The notes under the pieces are model-generated. The model was not told the origin of the DNA and did not search any database. It saw only the letters and a list, made by a program, of their open reading frames with translations. This document shows, piece by piece, positions 54,046 to 64,000 of a DNA stretch of 64,000 bases. Origin of the DNA: an uncultured Clostridium sp. (lineage in GTDB: Bacteria; Bacillota; Clostridia; TANB77; CAG-508); NCBI GenBank assembly GCA_947647595.1, contig CANSKZ010000001.1, positions 313,846-377,845 on the forward strand, read 5' to 3'. Position numbers and translations under genes: made by a program. The first letter of the stretch is position 1. The number at the start of each line of letters is the position of its first letter.

Positions 54046-57000
54046 ATGTCAGTCAAAAGAATTTATGTTCAAAAGAAGCCAGGTTTTGATGTAGAGCAAA
54101 TCGATTTATTAAATGATATCAAAGAAAATCTACAAATCAGCAATATAGAAAAAATCGTTGTATTAAATAGATACGACGTTGAAGGAATCACGCAAGAGGT
54201 TTTTGACCAAGCCAAAGGAACCATTTTTTCTGAGCCACAAGTGGACCATTATTTTGTAGAAGACTATCCAATAGAAGAAAATACGAATGTTTTTGGCGTC
54301 GAATTTTTGCCAGGTCAATTTGACCAAAGAGCTAATTCGTTATCCGAATGTTTACAAATCTTATCTGGTGGCAAAAAGCCAACCAGTAAATCAGCAAAAA
54401 TCTATGTATTATCAGGAAATATAAGCAACGAAGAAATCGATAAAATCAAAAAATATATCATCAATCCAGTTGATTCTAGAGAATGTTCTTTAGCAAAAGT
54501 GGACACCTTAGAAGATAATATGGAAGAACCACAAGAGGTTGCCATCATCGAAGGATTTATTAACATGACTGACGAAGATAGTGAAAAATTCTACAAAAAA
54601 TACGGATTTGCCATGGATATGGCAGACTTAAAATTTTGCCAAACCTATTTCAAAGAAACGGAAAAAAGAAATCCTACCATGACAGAAATGAAAATGATTG
54701 ACACTTACTGGTCAGACCACTGCCGTCACACAACTTTCTTAACAAAATTAGAAAAAATTGACATCAACTGGGATTTACTTTCTAAAATTTATGAACAATA
54801 TACCAAATCCAGAGAATATGTTTATGAAGGAAGACGTGCAAAAGATGTTTGCTTAATGGATTTAGGAACGATTGTTGCGAAAGAATTAAAGAAAAGAGGC
54901 GTACTGAAAAATTTAGATGAATCCGAAGAAATCAATGCTTGCAGTTTTCGTGCTGAAATTTTAGTCGATGGGAAACCAGAAGAATATTTAATTATGTTCA
55001 AAAACGAAACCCATAATCATCCAACAGAAATCGAACCATTCGGTGGAGCAGCCACTTGTTTAGGCGGTTGTATTCGTGACCCATTATCAGGCAGAGTGTA
55101 TGTATATCAAGCCATGCGTATTACAGGTTGTGGAAATCCAACACAATCCGTAGCAGATACCATGCCAAATAAATTGCCACAACGTAAATTAACCAACGAA
55201 GCAGCACGTGGATATAGCTCTTACGGAAACCAAATTGGACTTGCTACAGGACAAGTTGCTGAAATTTATGATGATGGCTATCTAGCCAAAAGAATGGAAT
55301 TAGGTGCCTTAATCGGAGCAGCACCAAAAGAAAATGTTGTACGAGAGCGTCCTGAGCCAGGTGACATTGTTGTCCTTCTAGGTGGTCGTACAGGACGTGA
55401 CGGATGTGGAGGAGCAACAGGAAGTTCCAAAGCCCATACCAGTGAATCGTTAACAACTTGTGGTGCAGAAGTCCAAAAAGGAAATGCTCCAGAAGAAAGA
55501 AAAATTCAAAGATTATTCCGAAATCCAGAAGCCACAAAGTTAATCAAACGATGCAACGATTTTGGTGCAGGTGGTGTATCGGTTGCCATTGGAGAATTGG
55601 CAGACGGTTTAGTGATTCAATTAGACAAAGTACCTAAAAAATACGAAGGTTTGGATGGAACAGAACTTGCTATTTCTGAATCGCAAGAAAGGATGGCAGT
55701 TGTTGTTTCCAAAGAAAATGCAGAAAAATTTATTCAGTTAGCCGAAACCGAAAATATTGAATCCACAATTGTAGCAGAAGTTGTGGAAGAACCACGTGTA
55801 AAAATGTATTGGCGAGAAAAATGCATTGTGGATATAGCCAGAGAATTTTTAGATACCAATGGAGATGTTAAAAAGACGGAGGCATCTGTTCAAAAGCCAG
55901 ATTACGAGAAATCTCCATTGAAGGCACAACAAGCTCCAAAAGATTTAGAAGCAAAATGGAAAGAAACGATTTCTAGTTTAAATTGTTGCTCTCAAAAAGG
56001 ATTAGTCGAAAGATTTGATAGTACAATCGGCGCGAACACAGTGTTAATGCCATTTGGTGGAAAATATCAATTAACGCCAGCAGAAGGAATGGTTGCTAGA
56101 ATTCCAACTTTAAAAGGTTACACCAATACTGGAACTATTATGACTTATGGCTATAATCCAGAAATTGCAAAATGGAGCCCATTTCATGGAGCACTATATG
56201 CGATTCTTGAATCAGTGACGAAGTTAGTTGCCATTGGTGGAGATTATAAAGAATCTTGGTTAACACTTCAGGAATATTTTGAAAAATTAGGAACAGATAG
56301 CAAACGTTGGGGCAAACCATTTTCAGCTTTATTGGGAACCTATCTAATACAAGAAAAATTAGGCATTGCTTCCATTGGTGGAAAAGATAGTATGTCTGGT
56401 TCTTACAACGAATTAGATGTACCACCAACTGTTGTTTCATTCAGTGTTTCAACTGTTGATATTGAAAAGGTAGTTTCCAATGACTTTAAAAAAGCAGATT
56501 CAAAAGTGGTATTGTTAAGAAACAAAATGGATAATGATTATTTGCCGGATTTTGAAGATTTAAAGGAGAATTATGAAATTGTACATAAATTAATCCAAGA
56601 AGGAAAGGTGTTGTCCATTTCAACAGTTCGAAATGGCGGATTAGCAGATTGTTTAACAAAAGCTTGTATAGGAAATAAACTAGGTTTCAAGATGACAGCA
56701 GATGTAAATCCATTTGAATTAATGTATGGTTCTTTTGTGATTGAATTAGCAGAAAATGTTGAAAATCCAAAATTCATTGAATTAGGAACAACGTGTGATT
56801 GTGCTAATATTGTAATTGGTGAAGTGAAAATGCCAATTGAAGAATTAATAAAAGTTTGGCAACAACCATTAGAAAAAGTATTTCCAACCAAAGCAAAAGC
56901 AGAAAATTCAAAAGTAGAAAATATTGCGTCCGATAAAAAATGTACCATAAAATGTTCAAAACCAATTGCAAAACCACGTGTATTTATTCCAGTATTTCCA

Positions 57001-57768
57001 GGTACAAACTGTGAATACGATTTGACAAAAGCATTTGAAGATGCAGGGGCAATGGTACATACCAGCGTATTTAAAAACGTAAAAACAAACGATGTTGCAG
57101 AATCCATTGAGGAATTTGCAAAACAAATTAAACAAGCCCAAATTATTATGTTGCCAGGAGGCTTTAGTGCAGGTGATGAACCAGACGGTTCTGGAAAATT
57201 CATCGCATCAGTATTTCGAAATCCAAAATTGAAAGATTTAATTCATGCTCATTTATATGAAGAAGATGGATTAATGCTAGGAATTTGCAATGGTTTCCAA
57301 GCGTTAGTAAAAACAGGATTATTGCCATATGGAAAAATTATAGAAATGGATGACACGATGCCAACGCTTACTTTTAACCAAATTGCAAGACACCAATCTT
57401 GTATGGTGCAAACAAAAGTAACATCAAAATTGTCACCTTGGTTCAGCAAAATAGAAATGGGAGAAGTATTTACCATTCCAGTTTCACATGGAGAAGGAAG
57501 ATTTGTAGTATCTGAGGAAATGTACCAAGAGTTACTTCAAAATGGACAAATTGCGACACAATATGTTGATTTCGCAGGAAATGCTTCAATGGATATTGCT
57601 TTTAATCCAAATGGTTCAAATCATGCTATTGAATGTATTACAAGTCCAGATGGAAGAATTATGGGAAAAATGGGGCATTCCGAAAGATGTTATACCGATA
57701 TTTACAAAAATATGCCAGGAAAAAAAGACCAGAAGTTGTTTGAATCAGGAGTTGCGTATTTTTCATAA
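54046..57768 (+). CDS. purL: Phosphoribosylformylglycinamidine synthase, single-chain
   Basis: 1240 residues, the large form that carries the glutaminase domain. It converts FGAR to FGAM. Seen: TYWSDHCRHTTFL (catalytic His), FKNETHNHPTEIEPFGGAATCLGG, GGRTGRDGCGGATGSSKAH and, in the C-terminal amidotransferase, VFPGTNCEYD, LGICNGFQAL (Cys about residue 1081) and VSHGEGRF. One uninterrupted frame with no in-frame CGG over 1240 codons, a useful control for the CGG rule. RBS AGGAGG; terminator follows directly. Confidence 0.97.
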   Translation: MSVKRIYVQKKPGFDVEQIDLLNDIKENLQISNIEKIVVLNRYDVEGITQEVFDQAKGTIFSEPQVDHYFVEDYPIEENTNVFGVEFLPGQFDQRANSLSECLQILSGGKKPTSKSAKIYVLSGNISNEEIDKIKKYIINPVDSRECSLAKVDTLEDNMEEPQEVAIIEGFINMTDEDSEKFYKKYGFAMDMADLKFCQTYFKETEKRNPTMTEMKMIDTYWSDHCRHTTFLTKLEKIDINWDLLSKIYEQYTKSREYVYEGRRAKDVCLMDLGTIVAKELKKRGVLKNLDESEEINACSFRAEILVDGKPEEYLIMFKNETHNHPTEIEPFGGAATCLGGCIRDPLSGRVYVYQAMRITGCGNPTQSVADTMPNKLPQRKLTNEAARGYSSYGNQIGLATGQVAEIYDDGYLAKRMELGALIGAAPKENVVRERPEPGDIVVLLGGRTGRDGCGGATGSSKAHTSESLTTCGAEVQKGNAPEERKIQRLFRNPEATKLIKRCNDFGAGGVSVAIGELADGLVIQLDKVPKKYEGLDGTELAISESQERMAVVVSKENAEKFIQLAETENIESTIVAEVVEEPRVKMYWREKCIVDIAREFLDTNGDVKKTEASVQKPDYEKSPLKAQQAPKDLEAKWKETISSLNCCSQKGLVERFDSTIGANTVLMPFGGKYQLTPAEGMVARIPTLKGYTNTGTIMTYGYNPEIAKWSPFHGALYAILESVTKLVAIGGDYKESWLTLQEYFEKLGTDSKRWGKPFSALLGTYLIQEKLGIASIGGKDSMSGSYNELDVPPTVVSFSVSTVDIEKVVSNDFKKADSKVVLLRNKMDNDYLPDFEDLKENYEIVHKLIQEGKVLSISTVRNGGLADCLTKACIGNKLGFKMTADVNPFELMYGSFVIELAENVENPKFIELGTTCDCANIVIGEVKMPIEELIKVWQQPLEKVFPTKAKAENSKVENIASDKKCTIKCSKPIAKPRVFIPVFPGTNCEYDLTKAFEDAGAMVHTSVFKNVKTNDVAESIEEFAKQIKQAQIIMLPGGFSAGDEPDGSGKFIASVFRNPKLKDLIHAHLYEEDGLMLGICNGFQALVKTGLLPYGKIIEMDDTMPTLTFNQIARHQSCMVQTKVTSKLSPWFSKIEMGEVFTIPVSHGEGRFVVSEEMYQELLQNGQIATQYVDFAGNASMDIAFNPNGSNHAIECITSPDGRIMGKMGHSERCYTDIYKNMPGKKDQKLFESGVAYFS

Positions 57769-57778
57769 AATGATAATT

Positions 57779-57806
57779 GCAAGGCAGATTTTTATCTGCC
57801 TTGCGT
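57779..57806 (+). terminator. Terminator after purL
   Basis: GCAAGGCAGAT / ATCTGCCTTGC with a T4 loop; a strong symmetric hairpin, with only a weak T tract after it. Confidence 0.75.
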
Positions 57807-57835
57807 GGTAGTAATAAATTTGTCAATTTTTTAAA

Positions 57836-57864
57836 TTGACAAATTTACATAAATATGATATATT
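57836..57864 (+). promoter_or_regulatory. Repeated promoter block, copy 3 (partial)
   Basis: TTGACA (57836-57841), 17 bases, TATATT (57859-57864); 26 bases from 57835 match the copies at 32181 and 49602, then it diverges. No leader hairpin follows. Confidence 0.75.
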
Positions 57865-57906
57865 ATAAATGTTTTAAAAATTTGAAAAGCAGAAAGGAGA
57901 AGGACC

Positions 57907-58170
57907 ATGGAAAAAGGGATACGGGAGAATAAGCTTGCAAGTAGTGAAAAGGTTTTTGATATAGTAAGAAGTATAATCGAAACCTTTGAACTGGATATTT
58001 CTGGTGATGAGATAGCTAGATTTGATTTCAAATGGAGAAAAGAAACAACAGATTTTTCCTTAAAAACATTTCCAGTTAAACCTACGCCCATAGAAGTAAG
58101 TCACAACGGTTCTCAGTTTCTTGGAAAAGTTTCTTATATAGAAACTGGTTTTTTAAATAAAGATCCGTAA
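57907..58170 (+). CDS. Unknown small protein (87 aa)
   Basis: 87 residues: ENKLASSEKVFDIVRSIIETFELDI, then FDFKWRKETTDFSLKTFPVKPTPIEVSHNGSQFLGKV. No family recognised; soluble. The sixth codon is CGG (57922), read in frame as Arg if used normally; a +1 shift here would give a short dead product. Codon choice is slightly richer in G+C than the core genes. Own promoter and terminator, so an accessory gene. Confidence 0.55.
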   Translation: MEKGIRENKLASSEKVFDIVRSIIETFELDISGDEIARFDFKWRKETTDFSLKTFPVKPTPIEVSHNGSQFLGKVSYIETGFLNKDP

Positions 58171-58182
58171 AAAGTCTGCTAA

Positions 58183-58225
58183 AAATTCCGCTGTTTTAAA
58201 ACTATGAAATGGCGGGATTTTTTTG
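58183..58225 (+). terminator. Terminator after the 87-aa gene
   Basis: AAATTCCGC / GCGGGATTT stem (one G-T pair) with a T7 tract. Confidence 0.75.
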
Positions 58226-58295
58226 TCATTAAAACTTGACTATTTTCCCAAAAAATTATATGATATCAATGTACAAAAAATAAAAGGAGATTTTT

Positions 58296-59730
58296 ATGGA
58301 AAAAAATAAATATATGACTCCATTAAGTGGCAGATATCCAAGCCAAGAAATGAATTACATTTGGTCAGATGACAGCAAATATTCTACTTGGCGTAAGTTG
58401 TGGATTGCACTTGCTGAAACAGAAAAAGAACTAGGGATTGATATTACAGATGAACAAATTAATGAAATGAAACAACATGTTTTTGATATCGATTATAATG
58501 TGGTTGCCCAAAGAGAGGCAGAATGTAGACATGATGTCATGTCACATGTTTATGAATTTGGCACAAAATGCCCTTCAGCCAAGCCAATTATTCATTTGGG
58601 AGCAACTTCATGTTATGTAACAGATAATACAGATGTTATTTTGATGACAGAAGCGCTTAAATTAATCAAGCAAAAGTTAGTCGTGGTAATTCATAATTTG
58701 AAAAATTTTGCAGAACAATACAAGAGTGTTACTTGTTTGGGATATACACATTTTCAACCAGCACAATTAACAACAGTTGGTAAAAGAGCAACGCTTTGGT
58801 TACAAGATTTAATCGAAGATTTAGAAGAATTAGAATTTGTGGAAAGCCATATGAAATTATTGGGTTGTAAAGGAACAACAGGAACCCAAGAAAGTTTCAT
58901 GAAATTATTTAAAGATGAAGAAAAAGTGAAACAAATCGATGGCAAAATCGCAGAGAAAATGGGATTTGATAAAGTATTTTCTGTATCTCGGACAAACCTA
59001 CACCAGAAAATTAGATAGCAGAGTTTTAAGTTTGCTATCCCAAATTGCACAAAGTGCGTCGAAATTTGCTAATGATATGCGATTATTACAACACGAAAAA
59101 GAATTAGAAGAACCATTTGAAAAAGGTCAAATTGGTTCATCTGCAATGGCGTATAAAAGAAATCCAATGCGAAGCGAACGTATCAATTCATTGAGCAGAC
59201 ACGTAATAGCACTTTCTATGGATCCTAATATGACAGCTAGTACCCAATGGCTAGAAAGAACCTTAGATGATTCTGCTAACAAAAGAATTTGTGTACCAGA
59301 AGCATTTTTAGCAGTAGATTCGATTCTGATTTTATATGCCAATATCACAAGTGGAATTGTGGTTTATGAAAATGTTATCAAAACCAATATGATGCAAGAA
59401 TTGCCTTTTATGGGAACCGAAGAAATTTTGATGAATGCTGTTTTAAAAGGCGGGGACAGACAAGAATTACATGAAAAGATTCGTATATATTCTATGGAAG
59501 CAGGAAGAGAAGTCAAAGAATTTGGCAGACCAAATGATTTAGTAGAGCGAATTGCAAAGGATGAAACATTTGGTATGACAAAAGAAGAAATTTTGTCAGC
59601 TTTAAGCCCAGATAATTTATGCGGTCGCAGTACAAATCAAGTAACAGATTTTATCGAAAGTATTGTAAATCCAATTTTACAACAATATCAGGATTTATTA
59701 AATATTGATATTGGAAATGTGAATGTATAA
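58296..59730 (+). CDS. purB: Adenylosuccinate lyase, with +1 shift at CGG
   Basis: 477 residues after the shift (family about 475). It splits SAICAR and adenylosuccinate. Seen: TPLSGRYPSQEMNYIWSDD, REAECRHDVMSHVYEF, LGATSCYVTDN, GYTHFQPAQLTTVGKRATLW, GSSAMAYKRNPMRSER (catalytic Ser loop). The 0 frame ends at 59018, ten codons after CGG at 58989. Skipping the C gives SVSGQTYTRKLDSRVL, the conserved SGQTYxRK motif, and the frame stays open to 59730. Without it the catalytic loop is lost. Confidence 0.93.
58989..58992 (+). other. +1 frameshift site CGGA in purB
   Basis: P-site TCT, in-frame CGG, fourth base A. The C-skipped frame reads Gly232 in SGQTYTRK. Confidence 0.88.
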
Positions 59731-59802
59731 AATTTATATAGAGGCATGGAATACCATGCCTAAAATACTTTGAAAAAATATAGAGTTGAAAGGAACAAAA
59801 AT

Positions 59803-61075
<1,273 letters not shown>

Positions 61076-61126
61076 GAAATATCAATTTTGCAAGCAAAAC
61101 ATTCTGCTAAAATTTGACAAGACAAA

Positions 61127-61163
61127 ACAAAAGTGCTAGAAATATCTTTTCTAGCACTTTAAA
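61127..61163. terminator. Terminator between convergent purA and purH
   Basis: AAAGTGCTAGAAA / TTTCTAGCACTTT stem with A/T tracts on both sides; works in both directions. Confidence 0.85.
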
Positions 61164-61169
61164 TTTATA

Positions 61170-62717
61170 TTAGTGTTTAAAATGTCTCATATGCGTAAAT
61201 ATCATAGTCATGCCATATTCATTGCATTTATCAATTGAAAGTTGGTCTTTTTTGGCACCACCAGGTTGAATAATAGCTGTAATTCCAGCGACGTGAGCTG
61301 CTTCTACACAGTCATCAAAAGGGAAAAAGGCGTCTGATGCTAAAACAGCATTTTGTGTTGCATCTTTACCAATCAGTTCTTCAGCATGTTCTACACATTG
61401 TTTGGTGGACCAAATACGATTGACTTGTCCAGGACCGATTCCCACAGTTTGTTTATCTTTGGCAAGTGCGATTCCATTTGATTTTACAAATTTTACGACT
61501 TTCCAAGCAAACATCAAATCTTCTAATTCTTTATCGGTAGGCTTTCTGTCGGTTACAACTTCGTATTCATCTAGCAATTTTGCATCAATGGTTTGAACAA
61601 TCATTCCACCATTAATTTTTTTGATATCATAAGAATTTTCGTTTTGCTTCGTTGTAATTTCAGGCAATTCTAACACACGAACGTTTTTCTTTTTTCTTAA
61701 AATTTCCAAAGCTTTCTCAGAATAAGAAGGTGCCACGATAACTTCTAAAAACATCTCAGACATTTCATTTGCAATGGCTTCATTAATTTCACGATTGGCA
61801 ACCACAATGCCACCAAAAATCGACATCTTATCAGCCAAATAAGCTTTTCGCCAAGCTTGATAAATATCGTTATCACTTCCAACACCACAAGGATTTCCAT
61901 GTTTACAAGCAACTACCGTTGGTTCTTCAAATTCTTTCAATAATTCTAAAGCGCCGTTTGTATCATTAATATTATTAAAAGATAATTCTTTTCCATTTAA
62001 TTGTTTTGCCGTTACTAAAGAACCTTCGCATTTTCCAACTTCCTTATATAAACATCCTGTTTGGTGAGGATTTTCACCATAACGCATTTCTTGCACTTTT
62101 TCAAAAGTTAAAGAAAGCGTTTGGGGATAAGAGTTATCTTGTCGTTCATTTTTTATGTAATTACAAATCATAGCATCATAATTTGCAGTATGTTCAAATA
62201 CTTTTTGCATTAAATAAAATTTCGTATCCAAAGAAACTTGTCCATCTGTTTTTAATTCTTCTAATACTTTTGAATAATCATTTGGATCAGTAATAACAGT
62301 CACATCTTGATAATTCTTAGCTGCAGAACGAAGCATAGTTGGACCACCGATATCAATATTTTCAACACATTCCGGGCGAGTTACATTTTCTTTCATCATT
62401 GTTTGCTTAAATGGATACAAATTAACAATAACAAAATCAATGGTGCCAATATCCAAATCTGCCAATTGTTTCATGTGATTTGCATTGTTTCTCATTGCCA
62501 ATATTCCGGCATGTACTTTTGGATGAAGTGTTTTTACACGACCGTCCAGACATTCTGGAAATCCAGTTAAATCAGAAATTTCAGTTACCTTAACATTTTC
62601 TTCCTTCAATTTTTTAAAAGTACCACCAGTTGAAATAATTTCAATTCCCAAAGATTCCAATTCTCTAGCCAATTCCACAATACCAGCTTTATCCGATACA
62701 CTAATTAAAGCTTTCAT
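61170..62717 (-). CDS. purH: Bifunctional AICAR formyltransferase/IMP cyclohydrolase
   Basis: 515 residues. The last two steps of IMP synthesis. The N-terminal MGS-like domain (ALISVSDKAGIVELARELESLG, STGGTFKKL, GFPECLDGRVKTLHPKVHAG) is IMP cyclohydrolase; the C-terminal half (VQEMRYGENPHQ, VACKHGNPCGVG, GIGPGQVNRI, DAFFPFDDCVEAAHVAG) is the transformylase using 10-formyl-THF. No in-frame CGG on its strand. It faces purA and shares the terminator with it. RBS AGGAGG. Confidence 0.97.
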   Translation of the reverse strand: MKALISVSDKAGIVELARELESLGIEIISTGGTFKKLKEENVKVTEISDLTGFPECLDGRVKTLHPKVHAGILAMRNNANHMKQLADLDIGTIDFVIVNLYPFKQTMMKENVTRPECVENIDIGGPTMLRSAAKNYQDVTVITDPNDYSKVLEELKTDGQVSLDTKFYLMQKVFEHTANYDAMICNYIKNERQDNSYPQTLSLTFEKVQEMRYGENPHQTGCLYKEVGKCEGSLVTAKQLNGKELSFNNINDTNGALELLKEFEEPTVVACKHGNPCGVGSDNDIYQAWRKAYLADKMSIFGGIVVANREINEAIANEMSEMFLEVIVAPSYSEKALEILRKKKNVRVLELPEITTKQNENSYDIKKINGGMIVQTIDAKLLDEYEVVTDRKPTDKELEDLMFAWKVVKFVKSNGIALAKDKQTVGIGPGQVNRIWSTKQCVEHAEELIGKDATQNAVLASDAFFPFDDCVEAAHVAGITAIIQPGGAKKDQLSIDKCNEYGMTMIFTHMRHFKH

Positions 62718-62817
62718 AAAAATTCCTCCTAATTAATAAGATTCTTCTATTATATAACAAAAATGGTAAAATGTAAAGCATAAAAATGAATTATGTAAAT
62801 TATTTTTGTAAAAAGGG

Positions 62818-62846
62818 TTGAAAAAGTTGTAAAAATATGGTAAAAT
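62818..62846 (+). promoter_or_regulatory. Promoter of the VanW-like gene
   Basis: TTGAAA (62818-62823), 17 bases, TAAAAT (62841-62846), 33 bases before the ATG. Confidence 0.55.
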
Positions 62847-62879
62847 ATTAGTAATAAAAAATTTAGGGAGGTATCAAAA

Positions 62880-63788
62880 ATGAGAAAAGAGAAAGGACGG
62901 AGAAAAGACTTTAACTTAAATTCAAACCGAAAGAGGACTAGAAGAGACTGGAAAAAAGAACGGAAAAGGAGAAGCCGCAAAAAATTCCAAGGAGGACTTT
63001 TAATTGGAATTTTATTAGTAATCACACTTGGAATAGGTGGGATATTTTTGTTTATTCATCATGACAACTCTGTTGAAGTTTCTACGAGTGATAATTCTGC
63101 CGATAAACTTGTGGATGATTCTAAAATGGAAACAGAAGTGGAAATAGAAACAGAGGCAGAAGTAGAGATGAAACTGGAAGCTGAAATAGTGGAAGAATTA
63201 ATTGCAGAGTATACAATTAACAATCCTAATTCTAGTGCTAATAGAAATTCCAATCTAGCTATTGCTGCCGATATAATAAATAGGGGTACAGGTGGAACAG
63301 ATGGTTATATACTAGATCCAGGAAAAAAATTTTCTGCTTTAGAAACCTTAGGAGAAATAACAGAAGAAAAGGGATTTAAAGCAGCACCAGAATATCAAAA
63401 CGGCCAATTGGTTGATGGGATAGGTGGTGGAATCTGTCATATAACTACTACAACGAACAGTGCTATACAGCAAACGGAACAGAGCACAGATGAGGAATAT
63501 TTACATGCCGAACCACATTCTATTACTCTTAGAACAGGGAAACCACCAGCATATATTAATCCAGAAAGAGGCGATAAAGAAGCTTCTATTGCAAGGAGTG
63601 TATGGAAGGATTTTTACTTCATTTCAACTTTAGAATACAGTATTCGAATTCAGATTTTAACTGATAATGGCAGTGTAACAGTACGGATTTTTTCAAGAAA
63701 AGAAATACCCAAAATAGGGGCAATTGCCCCTATTTTTATTAATTGTGTAAATCTCCTAGTTATACTGGGGGATAATTATTATAAATAA
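62880..63788 (+). CDS. VanW-like surface protein, reading end uncertain
   Basis: 302 residues in the straight frame. Very basic N-terminus (about 1-36), one membrane helix (about 39-59), an acidic linker, then a VanW domain: LDPGKKFSALETLGEITEEKGFK and DGIGGGICHITTTTNSAI, ending NGSVTVRIF. The straight frame runs through a clear terminator (63711-63737) and 24 residues past it. Three in-frame CGG codons occur (62898, 62961, 63684). A +1 shift at the last would give GFFQEKKYPK and stop at 63717, right at the hairpin. VTVRIF fits VanW better than VTVGFF, so the true end is undecided. Confidence 0.7.
   Translation: MRKEKGRRKDFNLNSNRKRTRRDWKKERKRRSRKKFQGGLLIGILLVITLGIGGIFLFIHHDNSVEVSTSDNSADKLVDDSKMETEVEIETEAEVEMKLEAEIVEELIAEYTINNPNSSANRNSNLAIAADIINRGTGGTDGYILDPGKKFSALETLGEITEEKGFKAAPEYQNGQLVDGIGGGICHITTTTNSAIQQTEQSTDEEYLHAEPHSITLRTGKPPAYINPERGDKEASIARSVWKDFYFISTLEYSIRIQILTDNGSVTVRIFSRKEIPKIGAIAPIFINCVNLLVILGDNYYK
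63711..63739 (+). terminator. Terminator inside the 3' end of the VanW-like frame
   Basis: Perfect AAAATAGGGGC / GCCCCTATTTT stem with a 4-base loop and T5. Confidence 0.85.
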
Positions 63789-63802
63789 AATTAAAATAGG
63801 TA

Positions 63803-63831
63803 TTGACAAACCAAAATAAAGGTGCTAAAAT
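63803..63831 (+). promoter_or_regulatory. Tandem strong promoter A at window end
   Basis: TTGACA (63803-63808), 17 bases, TAAAAT (63826-63831), followed by GCTGATGACGAA. Confidence 0.7.
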
Positions 63832-63927
63832 AAAACACGCTGATGACGAAAAAAGTCGAAAGTGAAGAGAAAAAAAGCATGTTAAAAAAGGCTATAAAAA
63901 ATATTTTTAAATTTTTTAAAAAAGTTA

Positions 63928-63956
63928 TTGACAAGAAAAAAAATATGTGCTAAAAT
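63928..63956 (+). promoter_or_regulatory. Tandem strong promoter B at window end
   Basis: TTGACA (63928-63933), 17 bases, TAAAAT (63951-63956), followed by GCTGACGACGAA, nearly the same as after promoter A. The stretch between the two promoters has no gene I can see. The product lies outside the window; a stable RNA operon is possible. Confidence 0.7.
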
Positions 63957-64000
63957 AAATCTTGCTGACGACGAAGAAAGCAAAAAATAAAATTTACTAA

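Noticed and set aside
56571..57203. Long open frame antisense to purL
   Set aside because: Shadow of the purL reading frame; no ribosome binding site and no protein-like pattern.
63838..63866. Hammerhead ribozyme core (CTGATGA ... GAAA)
   Set aside because: Stem II does not pair properly and stems I and III are not found; chance match in a promoter leader.

Overview
The window comes from a very AT-rich member of the Bacillota, most likely an uncultured anaerobic, spore-forming clostridial bacterium. The evidence is AGGAGG-type ribosome binding sites, TTGACA/TATAAT promoters, a spoVAC-AD-AE spore operon, pyruvate formate-lyase with its activase, a Gram-positive type IV pilus operon and the Asp23/AmaP envelope-stress cluster. 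No rRNA, tRNA or CRISPR array was found.

Layout. 1-1.4 kb: end of gltX. 1.4-8 kb: a first small type I toxin-antitoxin-like locus, a DUF951 gene, a DUF3298 and a YibE/F membrane protein, pflB-pflA (minus strand), and a second toxin-antitoxin-like locus. 8.2-13.1 kb: a glycosyltransferase, a cation exchanger, and the spoVA cluster with yetF and dodecin genes (minus strand). 13.4-23.1 kb: type IV pilus operon (pilM, pilO, pilins, prepilin peptidase, pilB, pilT, pilC). 23.2-32.2 kb: DNA repair (OGG-type glycosylase, addB, family 4 UDG), mixed with a transglutaminase, a BECR-type nuclease, pgeF and a toxin-antitoxin pair whose toxin is broken. 32.4-38.2 kb: asp23-amaP, nusB, xseA-xseB, fhs. 38.3-48.8 kb: accessory genes, including an ABC heterodimer, three MFS proteins and a P-loop kinase. 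48.9-62.7 kb: purM, purL, purB, purA and purH, interleaved with HD-domain and unknown genes. 62.9-64 kb: a VanW-like gene and two strong tandem promoters that run out of the window.

Main discovery. Ten genes (pilT, an OGG-type glycosylase, addB, fhs, an ABC transporter half, an MFS transporter, purM, purB, purA and one unknown gene) are each interrupted by an apparent +1 frameshift; addB has two, giving eleven sites. All eleven have the same form: an in-frame CGG codon whose C is surplus, so that skipping it lets the following GGA (ten times) or GGC (once) be read as glycine. Where the family is well known, that glycine is a conserved one (Walker A, GEGKTT, SGTDGVGTK, SGQTYTRK, PurA P-loop). 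In every other conserved gene checked by eye, CGG occurs only out of frame. The simplest reading is that CGG is no longer an arginine codon here and that CGGN is decoded with a +1 shift, either by skipping the C at a vacant codon or as a four-base glycine codon. Three accessory genes carry in-frame CGG without a shift; at least one has foreign-looking codon use. If the reads confirm it, this is a genome-wide frameshift-tolerant decoding system and not a set of pseudogenes.

Two further points stand out. Two short loci have the full architecture of Fst/par type I toxin-antitoxin modules (convergent RNAs, shared terminator, direct repeats over the toxin start). A 39-base promoter block is repeated exactly ahead of the asp23 and purM units, each time followed at once by a hairpin.
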